Positions 36,760 to 45,944 of a DNA stretch of 64,000 nt are shown in pieces. A program made the position numbers and the translations under genes. The stretch comes from Bradyrhizobium sp. RP6 (GTDB lineage: Bacteria > Pseudomonadota > Alphaproteobacteria > Rhizobiales > Xanthobacteraceae), in contig NZ_RQIT01000022.1 of the NCBI RefSeq assembly GCF_003837805.1, forward strand, positions 1 through 64,000, given 5' to 3'. Below the pieces are notes generated by a model that saw only the letters and a list, made by a program, of their open reading frames with translations, was not told the DNA's origin and searched no databases. Numbering within the stretch: position 1 is the stretch's first letter; every line of letters starts with the position of its first letter.

Positions 36760-36820
36760 CCGGCCGCGAAACGCGGCCGGTGTTGTTCTTATCCCTCTCC
36801 TCGCAACGCGGGGAGAGGGA
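36760..36820 (-). terminator. Two hairpins between binding protein and permease genes
   Basis: Reading the minus strand, CCCTCTCC pairs with GGAGAGGG. Then CCGGCCGCG pairs with CGCGGCCGG around TTT, followed by CTTCTCTTT. Hairpins in this position commonly protect the binding-protein mRNA and reduce expression of the downstream permeases. Confidence 0.65.
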
Positions 36821-36828
36821 AGGTTGGC

Positions 36829-38214
36829 TCAACCCGCGACCTGCTTGATGCGGGCGATCAATTCGTCGACGGCCTTGTCGACCGGAACTTTCTCGCTCAC
36901 CACGCGGTTCATCGCCTTGGCCCACACGTTCTCGTTGTTGAGGATCGTGAACTTCCAGTTCTTGGTGAAGTCGAACGCCGCGGTGCCGCCCTTGAACTGC
37001 GTGTAGACGGCCTTGCGGTGCTTGTCGGCCTGCCAGAACGGGCTTTCCTGGCTTTCCTTGGTCACCGGGAACCAGCGGCCGAGCGCGCCTTCGATGTAGG
37101 GACGGACGTTCTCTTCCTGGAGCAGGAAGCTGATGAACTGCTTGGCCTCGGCCTTGTTCTTGGCCGCGGTGAACACCAGTCCGGTCTTGACGTCGGAGCG
37201 GTAGCGGATGGTCGAACCATCCGGTGCCTTCGGGAAGGACGCCGTGATGATGTCTTGCTCATAGGCCTTCTTGCCGGCGTCGCGCTGCTCCTGGGTGAGC
37301 GCCTGGTTCTGCGAGTCCTCGAACCATTTCGCCGCGATGGAGATCGTGAAGTTGTGGGTCATCACGATGGTCTTGTTGTGGAACGCGACGTTGTTGTCCG
37401 GGTCCTTCCATGTCGTCGAGGACGGCGGCGTGCAGCCCTTGATGTAGGTGTCGGTATAGTCCTTCATCGCCTTGATCAGGCCGTCGCGGACCTTCGGGTC
37501 GTCGACCAGCAGCTTGCCGTCATCGTCGACCAGCTTGACATGGTAGGCGTCCATGAAGGTGTAGAAGGACTGGAAGGCGTCGGTGGATTCCACGCCCATC
37601 GGCTGGCCGACGGCATAGATGCGCTGGCCCGTGGCCTTGCGGATCGCCGGCTGCACCTTGTCGCACCAGAACGTCCAATAGCCCGTCCAGTCGTTCGGGA
37701 TGTCGCTCTGCTTGAATCCGGCCTTCTCCAGCATGTCGTTCCAGATCTGGACGTGCATGCTCTGCTGCTTCAGCGGGAAGCCGTAATAGGCCTTCTTCTT
37801 GGCGACGTCGTTGTAGAGGATCGACGCATCGAGCGTGTTCTGCACGAACCGGCCCTTGATCGGCTCCATGACATCCGTGAGGTCCTCGAGCTTGCCTTCA
37901 TAGGCCCACTTGCCCTGCGCCTGCACGTCATAGGAGTCGGAATAGGCGACATCTGGAACCGTGCCGGCATCGAGCGCTGCGACTGTCTTCGGAATCATGT
38001 CCTGGATCGCGTATTGCGACAATTCGACCTTGATGCCGGTCTTGGCTTCGAATTTCTTGATCGTCTCGATCAGTGCGTCGTCTTCGGACCGATAGAAGCC
38101 CTTGCCCCACCAGACCGTGATCGTCTTCTGCTGTGCAAAGGCGGGTGCAGTGGCGGCAAAAAGCCCAACCGCAGCGACCGCCAATGATACTGCGCCAATT
38201 ACCTTGGATCTCAC
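36829..38214 (-). CDS. ABC substrate-binding protein, carbohydrate type
   Basis: 461 residues from a GTG start with GAGGGAG upstream. The signal peptide is VIGAVSLAVAAVGLFAATAPAFA (in part). The mature start is QKTITVWWGKGFYRSEDDAL, then the extracellular solute-binding family 1 pattern (FEAKTGIKVELSQYAIQDMI, YAVGQPMG, GALGRWFPVTKES). It captures a sugar or polyol in the periplasm. Proximity to glpD makes a polyol substrate possible, but the sequence alone does not fix it. Confidence 0.88.
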   Translation of the reverse strand: MRSKVIGAVSLAVAAVGLFAATAPAFAQQKTITVWWGKGFYRSEDDALIETIKKFEAKTGIKVELSQYAIQDMIPKTVAALDAGTVPDVAYSDSYDVQAQGKWAYEGKLEDLTDVMEPIKGRFVQNTLDASILYNDVAKKKAYYGFPLKQQSMHVQIWNDMLEKAGFKQSDIPNDWTGYWTFWCDKVQPAIRKATGQRIYAVGQPMGVESTDAFQSFYTFMDAYHVKLVDDDGKLLVDDPKVRDGLIKAMKDYTDTYIKGCTPPSSTTWKDPDNNVAFHNKTIVMTHNFTISIAAKWFEDSQNQALTQEQRDAGKKAYEQDIITASFPKAPDGSTIRYRSDVKTGLVFTAAKNKAEAKQFISFLLQEENVRPYIEGALGRWFPVTKESQESPFWQADKHRKAVYTQFKGGTAAFDFTKNWKFTILNNENVWAKAMNRVVSEKVPVDKAVDELIARIKQVAG

Positions 38215-38233
38215 GTTTTTCTCCCTCAAACGG

Positions 38234-38250
38234 CCGGTGTTTTTAACCGG
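38234..38250. promoter_or_regulatory. Inverted repeat in front of the sugar ABC operon
   Basis: CCGGTGTTTTTAACCGG: arms CCGGT and ACCGG with a 7-base AT-rich spacer, about 20-36 bases before the binding-protein start. The position suits an operator for a local repressor, but no regulator gene is adjacent. Confidence 0.35.
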
Positions 38251-38462
38251 TCGTATAAAACACTAGCGCATGGTGGTAGCGCAATCAACGCATCTTGTCA
38301 GGCCTGGGTCGTGGGGGTGTTGGGTCAGTTGCTCAACGCGTGGATCGATCCAATCGCCGCATCAATTCGGCCGGATCAATTCGCGACGGTCGCGCCAACA
38401 CCGGAGAGGCGCCGTACTCAGTTGAAACTCACCTGAGTCCGACGTCAGCTTAGTTGGACTTG

Positions 38463-40403
38463 TTAGTTGGACTTGGCGCTCTCTTTAGAATTTTCCGCCG
38501 TCGGCGATTCCGCCGGCGCGGGACGTTTTCCGCTGCCGGTGATGCGATCGATTGCGGAGCGCACGGCATCGCCGCCCTTGCGGTCCTTCAGCATGTCGAG
38601 CAGCGGCGCGGAGGCCGGCGAGCGGCGGATCAGGCTTTCCGGATCGGGGAAGATCAGTGGATCGTCCCAGGGGCCCTGCACCACGAACGGCAATTCGAAT
38701 CCCGAGGCGCTGTTGAGGCTCGCCACGCCCTTCATGTCGTATTCGCGCGTCGGCACCGAGGCGGTGCCGGTGAGCGTGATCTTCGTCGCCGGCCCTTCGA
38801 CGCGGATGTCCTCGGCGGTAGCGATGCCGTCGGAGAATTTCACGGCGATGGTGAGATTGGTGTAGGGCGTCGAGCCGTTGCGGAAATTGCCGCCGCCCGA
38901 CAGCGGCCGCCGCTCCAGCCGCTTGAGGAGCTGCTCGGCGTTGAAGCCCGAGATCGCACCGTCATGCCCGGTCACGGTGGCGCTTCCATCGAGCGACTGC
39001 ACGAGGCCGAACGGGCTCGATCCGGAGGCGAGGAGCGAGACGTTGATGTTGCCGCGGCCGGACAGCTTGTTGAGACCGAACAGTTCGGTGGCGCAGGCCT
39101 GGAGATCGACGTCGGTGAACTGGAATTGCGCCTTGATGTCGGCGACGGTATCGGACCGCGCGATGCCGAACGAGCCCTTTGCGATCCCGCCATAGACTTG
39201 CGCCTCGCCGACCGAGAGCGCCAGCGTGCCGTTGCGCAAATTGGCGCCGATCGCGGTGCGTCCGAGCTTCGTCGGCCCGACCGTGAGCTTGGCCGCGGAC
39301 AGGCGCATGTCGAGGTCGGTGGTCGACAATCCATTGAGATCGAACAGCTGCCTGTTCCAGTCGCGCGCGCCGCTCGCGAGCAGGCGGAAGGTCGAGATAT
39401 AGGGTGTGAAGTCGAGCGCGTCGGCGGCGAGCGTGGCCTGCAGCGTCTGCCGGCCGTTATTGGCGTAGGTCATGACACCCTCGGCGGCGTTGCCGTCGAG
39501 CTCGACATTGACGTTGGTGAGCGCGATCGAGGCCCCAACGACGTTGGCGCGCGCCTTCAGCGCGAAGCGGCCGAAGCCGCCGCTGCCGGGCTGTGGCTGC
39601 CCGGTCCAGCGCAGCGCGTTGCGCAAGGACGGGCTGTCGACGGTGAGCGTGCCTTCCATCATCGGGCTGGTGCGATTGGCGACGCTGCCGTCGAAAGCGA
39701 GCTTGAGCGGCGCACTGGCGATTCGCACCTTCAGGCCGGACCGGTCGCCGGAGAGGGCGGCGACGAAATCGGAAAAGCTGATCGAGCCGTCGACGCGCTC
39801 GCCGCGCCAGTCGAACTGTCCGGTCGCGGCAAAAGAGCGCGAGATCGAAGGCCACGCCAGCGACAGGTCGATGTCCTCGAGCTTCTCGGTGGCATGCGTG
39901 GCGGTGTCCTCGTAGTCGAGCACGCCGTCCTGGATGCGAATTTCGGAGAACGAGACCTGGTTCTCGGCCCCGGGCTTCATGGTGCGCGCGATGGTCTGGA
40001 TGAAGGGCGTCCAGTTGCTCTCGCCGTCCGGCTTGAGGCTGACATGGATGCGCGGGCGCAGCAGCGTGAGGTCGGCAATCTCGAACCGTTGCAGCAGCAG
40101 CGGCAGCAGCCGCAGATTTGCGGTGAGCACGTCGACCTGGAGCGCTGGCGTGCTGGTGCCGCCGCCCTCGAGGCCGACGTCGTGGAAGGAGATGTAGCTC
40201 GCCGGCAGTACCGAGATGTCGATGCTGCCTGCGACATTGAGCTCGAGCCCGGTGACGTCGCGGATCTGCGCTTCGACCGCCTTGCGCAGCGCGTCGCGGT
40301 TGATGAGCCAGGAGCTCGCGATCAGGGCGATCAGCGCGACGCCGAGCAGCGCCGCGATCGGCGTCCCGAGGCGCTTCATTCCTTGGGCCATGGTCAATGG
40401 CAT
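38463..40403 (-). CDS. AsmA-family protein
   Basis: 646 residues. One N-terminal membrane helix (RLGTPIAALLGVALIALIAS) is followed by AsmA motifs: DALRKAVEAQIRDVTGLELNVAGSIDISVLPASYISFHDVGLE (in part) and a C-terminal AsmA domain (NINVSLLASGSSPFGLVQSLDGSATV). AsmA-like proteins span the periplasm and are linked to lipid transport and outer-membrane assembly. The end is rich in Ser/Lys/Glu. Starts at 40403 and 40391 are both possible. Confidence 0.88.
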   Translation of the reverse strand: MPLTMAQGMKRLGTPIAALLGVALIALIASSWLINRDALRKAVEAQIRDVTGLELNVAGSIDISVLPASYISFHDVGLEGGGTSTPALQVDVLTANLRLLPLLLQRFEIADLTLLRPRIHVSLKPDGESNWTPFIQTIARTMKPGAENQVSFSEIRIQDGVLDYEDTATHATEKLEDIDLSLAWPSISRSFAATGQFDWRGERVDGSISFSDFVAALSGDRSGLKVRIASAPLKLAFDGSVANRTSPMMEGTLTVDSPSLRNALRWTGQPQPGSGGFGRFALKARANVVGASIALTNVNVELDGNAAEGVMTYANNGRQTLQATLAADALDFTPYISTFRLLASGARDWNRQLFDLNGLSTTDLDMRLSAAKLTVGPTKLGRTAIGANLRNGTLALSVGEAQVYGGIAKGSFGIARSDTVADIKAQFQFTDVDLQACATELFGLNKLSGRGNINVSLLASGSSPFGLVQSLDGSATVTGHDGAISGFNAEQLLKRLERRPLSGGGNFRNGSTPYTNLTIAVKFSDGIATAEDIRVEGPATKITLTGTASVPTREYDMKGVASLNSASGFELPFVVQGPWDDPLIFPDPESLIRRSPASAPLLDMLKDRKGGDAVRSAIDRITGSGKRPAPAESPTAENSKESAKSN

Positions 40404-40663
40404 GTCCTGATCGGGTTGGTCGTTGGAGCCAGAAGGGCGGGCCGGGAAACCTGCGCGCCCACACCCAACCCCCGCAACTTGATGGGTTTTCTTGACGCTT
40501 TCAAGGCCGCGGACGGTTCTGCCCACGGCGTGGGCAGCTTCTATCACCCGGGCGCGGTGCAGAGAACCCCGTATCATTGACGGCTTCGGACGATTTCGCC
40601 TAATAATCGCCGCCAATAGGGCGCGGGGCCTCCAAGCCGCAGGTTCAGTCGAAGGTTTTTTGT

Positions 40664-41401
40664 ATGAACAAGGTCTATCCCGACGCCAAGTCGGCTCTGT
40701 CAGGCATTCTGAAGGACAACATGATGATCATGTCGGGAGGCTTCGGCCTCTGCGGCATCGCCGAGGAGCTGTCGGATGCGATCCGCGAGTCCGGCGTCAA
40801 GGGCCTGACGGTGGTCTCCAACAATGCCGGCGTCGACGGGATCGGCCTCAGCCGCCTTCTCGAAACCCGCCAGATCAAGAAGATGATCTCGTCCTATGTC
40901 GGCGAGAACAAGCTGTTCGCCCAGCAATTCCTCGCCGGGGAGCTGGAACTCGAATTCAATCCGCAGGGCACGCTGGCCGAGCGCATTCGCGCGGGCGGCG
41001 CCGGCATCCCGGCCTTCTACACCAAGACTGGCGTCGGCACGCTGATCGCCGAAGGCAAGGAAGTGAAGGAGTTCGACGGCGAGAAGTACCTGATGGAGCG
41101 CGGCCTGTTCGCCGACCTCGCCATCGTGCACGCCTGGAAGGGCGACACTGCCGGCAACCTCATCTACCGCAAGACCGCGCGCAATTTTAACCCGATGATG
41201 GCGACCGCCGCGAGGATCACGGTGGCCGAGGTCGAGCATCTGGTTCCGGCCGGTGAACTCAATCCCGACCACATTCACACCCCCGGCATCTTCGTGAAGC
41301 GTATCGTCGAGGTCGGCACGGCCAAGAAGCGCATCGAATTCCGCAACACTCGCCCGCGTCCGACGAAGGCGCCGGCGGCCGGCACTGGAGTTGAAATCTG
41401 A
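40664..41401 (+). CDS. scoA: 3-oxoacid CoA-transferase subunit A
   Basis: 245 residues. Family-I CoA-transferase alpha subunit: IMSGGFGLCGIAEELSDAI, SNNAGVDGIGLSRLLETRQI, GGAGIPAFYTKTGVGTLIAEG. With ScoB it moves CoA from succinyl-CoA to acetoacetate or another 3-oxoacid. The ribosome site GAAGG lies 9 bases upstream. The stop overlaps the scoB ATG by one base. Confidence 0.93.
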   Translation: MNKVYPDAKSALSGILKDNMMIMSGGFGLCGIAEELSDAIRESGVKGLTVVSNNAGVDGIGLSRLLETRQIKKMISSYVGENKLFAQQFLAGELELEFNPQGTLAERIRAGGAGIPAFYTKTGVGTLIAEGKEVKEFDGEKYLMERGLFADLAIVHAWKGDTAGNLIYRKTARNFNPMMATAARITVAEVEHLVPAGELNPDHIHTPGIFVKRIVEVGTAKKRIEFRNTRPRPTKAPAAGTGVEI

Positions 41402-42051
41402 TGGCCTGGACCCGCGAACAGATGGCCGCGCGCGCCGCGAAGGAGTTGCGTGACGGCTATTATGTCAATCTCGGCATCGGCATCCCGACGCTGGTCTCGA
41501 ATTACATCCCGGACGGCATGGACGTCTCTTTGCAGAGCGAGAACGGCATGCTCGGCATGGGTCCGTTCCCCTATGAGGGCGAGGAAGACGCCGATCTCAT
41601 CAACGCGGGCAAGCAGACCGTCAGCGAGCTGCCCTCGACCTCCTATTTCTCGAGCGCGGATTCCTTCGGTATGATCCGCGGCGGCCACATGGACCTATCG
41701 ATCCTCGGCGCCATGCAGGTGGCCCAGAACGGCGATCTCGCCAACTGGATGATCCCTGGCAAGATGGTCAAGGGCATGGGCGGCGCGATGGATCTCGTTG
41801 CCGGCGTCAAGCGCGTCATCGTGGTGATGGAGCATTCGGCCAAGGACGGCCCGAAGCTGCTGAAAAAGTGCAACCTGCCGCTGACGGGCGAGCGCGTGGT
41901 CGACATGGTCGTGACCGATCTCGCCGTCTTCACCATCGACAAGCACGGCAGCGGCGGCATGGCCCTGATCGAGCTGGCCGACGGCGTCTCGCTCGACGAG
42001 GTCAAGGCCAAGACCGAAGCCGAATTCCGGGTCGCGCTGAAGAACACGTAG
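41401..42051 (+). CDS. scoB: 3-oxoacid CoA-transferase subunit B
   Basis: 216 residues. The catalytic Glu of the beta subunit is E47 in QSENGMLGMG; GIGIPTLVSNYIP and GGHMDLSILGAMQV complete the pattern. It forms a complex with ScoA and may serve use of ketone bodies or poly-3-hydroxybutyrate degradation products, a common pathway in bradyrhizobia. Confidence 0.94.
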   Translation: MAWTREQMAARAAKELRDGYYVNLGIGIPTLVSNYIPDGMDVSLQSENGMLGMGPFPYEGEEDADLINAGKQTVSELPSTSYFSSADSFGMIRGGHMDLSILGAMQVAQNGDLANWMIPGKMVKGMGGAMDLVAGVKRVIVVMEHSAKDGPKLLKKCNLPLTGERVVDMVVTDLAVFTIDKHGSGGMALIELADGVSLDEVKAKTEAEFRVALKNT

Positions 42052-42110
42052 GCGAGAAACGCTGGGGGCGCGCATGACGATGCGGTCGACGCGTCCTCAG
42101 GCCCATGCCT

Positions 42111-43757
42111 TCAGGCGGGGCCGCTCGGCACCTCGGAGAACCGGGTCAGCCAGACAACGGGGCCGATGCTGGCGGCGATGATCAGGAGGGCCGCGAGCGC
42201 GCCGTCCTCGAAATTGCCGCGGCTTGCGAACTGGTAGATCGACGTCGACAGCGTTTCGACGTTGAGGGGCCGCAAGAGCAGCGTTGCCGGCAGCTCCTTA
42301 AGGCAGTCGACGAACATGATGATGACGGCGCCGAGCATCGCGGGCCGGAGCAGCGGCAGATAGATCTGCCTCAACATGACCGCCTGGCCAGCGCCGACCG
42401 TGCGTGCGCTCTCGTCATAGTCGCGCGGAATACTGTCGAACCCAGCCTTGATCATGCCGACCGGCACGGCCAGAAAACGAATCGTGTAGGCGATGACGAC
42501 GGCCGTCCCGGAGCCGACCAGGATCAGCCCGGGCAGCGAACGTCCCGTCCAGGTAGCGACCGCGCTCAGCGCGTTGTCGACCGCCAGCACCGGGGTCAGC
42601 AGGCCGAGGGCAATCACGAGACCCGGCAGCGCGTAGCCGGTCTGCGCGACGCTCATCGCCACATATCGCAGAGGATCGGGCCGAAAGCGGTGCGCGATCG
42701 TCGTGGCGAGCGCAAGCATCAGCGCCATGAGCGTCGCGAGCGCCGCATAGGCAAACGAATGGAAGGTGTGGCGCCACAGGAGCGGATCGAAATTTGCAAG
42801 CAGTCCGCGACCGAGAGCCTGATGCGCCAGACAGAACAGCGGCACGACGAAGCCGATCAGCACCGGCAGCACGCAGACCGCGAACGCGATCCACGCTCTT
42901 GCGCCCGAAAGCGGGGTTCGCTGCCTCACATGCGGGCTTTCGGCCGAGAATTCGGCATTGGCGTTGCGACGGCCGTAACGCTCCATCGCGATCAGGCCGG
43001 CGACGATCGCAAGCATCAGGCATGCGAGTTGCGCCGCCCCGGCAAGGCTGCCGCGGTTGAGCCAAGTGGTGAAGATCGAGACCGTCAGCGTGCGGATGCC
43101 GAGATATTCGCTGGCGCCGATGTCGTTGAGCGTTTCCAGCGCGACCAGCGCCACGCCGACTGCCAGCGCCGGCCGCGCCATCGGCAATGAAACGCGCCAA
43201 AAAACAGTCCATCGGCCGGCACCCAGCGTCGTGGCCGCCTCGGCGAATTCGGCAGATTGAACCTGAAACGTCGCGCGCGCCGACAGATAGACGTAAGGAT
43301 AGAGCACGAGCCCGATCACGAAGATGGCGCCCGGCAGCGAGCGCAGGTTGGGCAGATGGCCGAGGGCATCGCGCAGCGGCAGCCAGATCGCCAGGGTGCG
43401 ATGCACCAGGCCGAGCGGTTCGAACAGATCGGCATAGACGTATGCGGCAAGATAGGTCGGAATCGCCAGCGGCAGTGGCATCAGCCACAGCAGCATGCCC
43501 CGGCCAGGAAAATCGTGGCGCGATATCACCCATGCAGTACCGGCGCCGATCAGAAGCGTGAGCGCACCGACCCCGACGAGCAGAAGCGCAGTGTCCAGGA
43601 GGGCGGCCGGCAGCACGTAGTTGATCAGGTCGTGCCACACATCGGGCGCCGGCTGCAAAGCCAGCGAAATGATCGAGATCACGGGCGCCGCGACCAGGAT
43701 CGCGGTTGCGATCGCGATTGCGGTCGCGGCGCGCCCGGCGTGGACGCGGCCTCTCAA
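42111..43757 (-). CDS. Iron(III) ABC permease (FbpB/SfuB-like)
   Basis: About 548 residues with twelve helices in two fused six-helix halves, the FbpB architecture. Two EAA loops are visible: AEAATTLGAGRWTVFWRVSLP and DESARTVGAGQAVMLRQIYLP. The start is uncertain: a TTG at 43757 is the first plausible one after the binding-protein gene, with no clear ribosome site. It forms a pair with the iron-binding protein gene, but no ATPase gene is present here. Confidence 0.82.
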   Translation of the reverse strand: MRGRVHAGRAATAIAIATAILVAAPVISIISLALQPAPDVWHDLINYVLPAALLDTALLLVGVGALTLLIGAGTAWVISRHDFPGRGMLLWLMPLPLAIPTYLAAYVYADLFEPLGLVHRTLAIWLPLRDALGHLPNLRSLPGAIFVIGLVLYPYVYLSARATFQVQSAEFAEAATTLGAGRWTVFWRVSLPMARPALAVGVALVALETLNDIGASEYLGIRTLTVSIFTTWLNRGSLAGAAQLACLMLAIVAGLIAMERYGRRNANAEFSAESPHVRQRTPLSGARAWIAFAVCVLPVLIGFVVPLFCLAHQALGRGLLANFDPLLWRHTFHSFAYAALATLMALMLALATTIAHRFRPDPLRYVAMSVAQTGYALPGLVIALGLLTPVLAVDNALSAVATWTGRSLPGLILVGSGTAVVIAYTIRFLAVPVGMIKAGFDSIPRDYDESARTVGAGQAVMLRQIYLPLLRPAMLGAVIIMFVDCLKELPATLLLRPLNVETLSTSIYQFASRGNFEDGALAALLIIAASIGPVVWLTRFSEVPSGPA

Positions 43758-43812
43758 ACGAGGCCGTGCACCCGTAGCTTCTACCAGTTTGACAGACGAG
43801 GGCCGCCAGAGA

Positions 43813-44838
43813 TCAGTTGTCAAAGCCGACCTTGTCCACCAGCGAGGCTGCGGCCTTGCGGTTGGCGGCGATCTTTGCGATCGCCAACGGATCCGGGCCG
43901 AGCTTGCCGTAGCCCGCGATGGTGGAGTTGACGGCGACACCGCCCCGAACCGGATATTCGTAGTTCTGGTCGGCATACATCTGCTGCGCCTGCTCGCTAA
44001 CGAGCCACTCGATCAGCTTGATGCCGTTGGCCTTGTTGGGCGCGTGCTTGGCGAGCAGCACGCCGGAGAGGTTGACGTGGGTGCCGCCGCCCTCGAAGGT
44101 CGGCAGGATGACGCGGGTCGCCTCCGCCCACGGTTTCTTCTCGGGATCGTTGTTCATCATCAGCGCCCAGTAATAGGTATTGCCGATGCCGATGTCGCAC
44201 TTGCCGGCGGCAACGTCACGCGCGGCTTCGCGATCGCCGCCTGACGGCTTCTGCGCGAGATTGGCCTTCACGCCGCGCAGCCATTCCTCGGCCTTGGCCT
44301 CGCCGTACTTGGCCGTGTAGGCCGCGAACAGGGCATTGTTGTAGATGTGCTGGCCCGAGCGAATGCAGATCTTGCCCTTCCACTTGGGATCGGCGAGCTC
44401 CTCATAGGTGATCTTGTCCTGCTTGACGCGATCCTTCGAGGCATAGATCACGCGTGCGCGCATGGAGATGCCGGCCCAGTGTCCGTCCGGATCGCGATAC
44501 TGCGCCGGCACGACCTTGTCGACCACCTCCGACTTGATCGGCTGGGTGACGCCAGCCTGCACGGCCTCGTCGATGCGGCCGATGTCCACCGTCAGCAGCA
44601 CGTCGGCCGGACTGTTGGCGCCTTCCGCCTTCATGCGCTGCTCCAGGCCGGAGCTTGCGGAGACGACATTGACCTTGATGCCCGTCTCTTTGCTGAAGGC
44701 GTCGAACAGCGGCTGGATCAACTTGGTCTCGCGATAGGTATAGACGTTGACCTCGCCATTGGCGGCTGCTTTCGACACGAAGGACGAGGACAGGCTCAAC
44801 ACCGCCGCGGATGCGGCGAGGACGCGAAGATTGATCAT
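43813..44838 (-). CDS. Periplasmic iron(III)-binding protein (FbpA/FutA-like)
   Basis: 341 residues. Signal region VLAASAAVLSLSSSFVSKAAA, mature start NGEVNVYTYRETKLIQPLFD. Tyr-rich iron-site patterns are IGNTYYWALMM and ADQNYEYPVRGGVAVNST; GANSPADVLLTVDIGRI is also family-typical. It binds Fe3+ in the periplasm and hands it to the permease. An Irr-like motif lies about 115 bases upstream, so iron control is likely. Confidence 0.9.
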   Translation of the reverse strand: MINLRVLAASAAVLSLSSSFVSKAAANGEVNVYTYRETKLIQPLFDAFSKETGIKVNVVSASSGLEQRMKAEGANSPADVLLTVDIGRIDEAVQAGVTQPIKSEVVDKVVPAQYRDPDGHWAGISMRARVIYASKDRVKQDKITYEELADPKWKGKICIRSGQHIYNNALFAAYTAKYGEAKAEEWLRGVKANLAQKPSGGDREAARDVAAGKCDIGIGNTYYWALMMNNDPEKKPWAEATRVILPTFEGGGTHVNLSGVLLAKHAPNKANGIKLIEWLVSEQAQQMYADQNYEYPVRGGVAVNSTIAGYGKLGPDPLAIAKIAANRKAAASLVDKVGFDN

Positions 44839-44951
44839 AAGGGCTGCTCCAGGCGCGCGATTTGAACGCCGCTTGAGTAGCGCAAGGCGGTGCGGCAACG
44901 TTAGCGACGGGATGTCGCGAGGGCCATGACTTAGAGGGATTCCAAACTCAA

Positions 44952-44968
44952 TTTAGACCGGTTCTAAT
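44952..44968. promoter_or_regulatory. ICE-like motif (Irr box) before the iron transporter
   Basis: TTTAGACCGGTTCTAAT closely resembles the rhizobial iron-control element (TTTAGAA-N3-TTCTAAA type). The arms TTAGA and TCTAA are an exact inverted pair with five bases between. Irr of Bradyrhizobium binds such sites. It is 114 bases before the ATG of the FbpA-like gene and about 50 bases past the nirV stop. Binding is inferred. Confidence 0.65.
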
Positions 44969-45013
44969 CAATGGATCGAGACGTTGACGCGAAAGCGATG
45001 CGCGCTGCCATGG

Positions 45014-45892
45014 TTATGATCTCGCCGGCCACGGCTTGCTCAAGCGCTGCGAAATGCTGACCAGCCATGACGTCTCCTCGCGTACCAGGCGGAAGCCGAG
45101 ATTGGCGGGCGGCACGCCCTGGGCGCAGCCGCCGGCGCGGGCATCGCGGATGAAATCGGTGACATAGGCGCGGTGCGCGCCCTCGGCGACACGCACACCG
45201 CAGTTCACGGTCGGGCGGCCGGCATTGCCGGCCTCGTCGACGCGCGAGCGCACGAAGCAGGTCGAGGTCCACTCCCAGACGTTGCCGGCGAGATCTTCGA
45301 TGCCGTGCTCGTTCGGGCCGAACTTGCCGAACGGATGGGCCGTGGTGTCGGTGACGTCGCGTTCGGATTCCCGCTCATAGCGGCTGATCCAGCGTTTTGA
45401 AGGATCGCTTGCATCGACCGGCACACCGTCATCCTTGAATCTGGAGCCGGCGGCAAAAGCCCATTCCTCGTCGCTTGGCAGGCGGTAATGCTGGCCGGTC
45501 TTGCGCGACAGCCAGCCTGCATAGGCATCGGCATCGTACCAGCTCACCTGCACCGCGGGGCGATTAGGGGCGATCGCCACGTCGCGATCGAGTGCGCGGC
45601 AGGCGCCATCCAGCACGCAAAGTCGATAGTCGGATGAAGCGACCTGATTTCGCATGATGTGCAGCGGCCGGTCCATCCGCATGGTGCGCAGCGGCGCTTC
45701 CGCCTGCTGGCCGCCGCGTGTGAAATCGCCGGCTTCGCGATATGAGAAGCTGCCGGCAGCGATCTCGACCATGGCGGGCTCGCTTTCCACATTGTGCGTC
45801 GCCATCTCGGAAACCAGAGGCGCAACGGCCAGCGGCCCCGCAAGCCCGGCCGCGCAGGCGAGTGCCAGCTTGAGTTTGAATGCGATCAGCAT
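45014..45892 (-). CDS. nirV: NirV, formylglycine-generating-enzyme-like protein
   Basis: 292 residues. Signal region KLALACAAGLAGPLAVAPLV, then the SUMF1/FGE fold: VSWYDADAYAGWLSRKTGQHYRLPSDEEWAFAA (in part), GIEDLAGNVWEWTSTC and PANLGFRLVREE. Genes of this type next to nirK are called nirV in Bradyrhizobium, Rhodobacter and Alcaligenes. The exact role in denitrification is not established. It follows nirK after a strong hairpin, so it may be transcribed at a lower level. Confidence 0.88.
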   Translation of the reverse strand: MLIAFKLKLALACAAGLAGPLAVAPLVSEMATHNVESEPAMVEIAAGSFSYREAGDFTRGGQQAEAPLRTMRMDRPLHIMRNQVASSDYRLCVLDGACRALDRDVAIAPNRPAVQVSWYDADAYAGWLSRKTGQHYRLPSDEEWAFAAGSRFKDDGVPVDASDPSKRWISRYERESERDVTDTTAHPFGKFGPNEHGIEDLAGNVWEWTSTCFVRSRVDEAGNAGRPTVNCGVRVAEGAHRAYVTDFIRDARAGGCAQGVPPANLGFRLVREETSWLVSISQRLSKPWPARS

Positions 45893-45911
45893 GGTCGTTC
45901 CCCGAAACAAG

Positions 45912-45937
45912 AAGGGGCCGGTGATGACCGGCCCCTT
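45912..45937 (-). terminator. Strong hairpin between nirK and nirV
   Basis: An 11-bp perfect stem AAGGGGCCGGT / ACCGGCCCCTT with a 4-base loop. On the minus strand it is followed by CTTGTTTCGG. It is a likely terminator or attenuator that limits readthrough from nirK into nirV. Confidence 0.82.
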
Positions 45938-45944
45938 GTCGCGT

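Noticed and set aside
38454..40580. A 708-codon plus-strand open frame opposite the AsmA gene
   Set aside because: Composition typical of antisense frames in high-GC DNA; the minus strand has a membrane helix and AsmA motifs.
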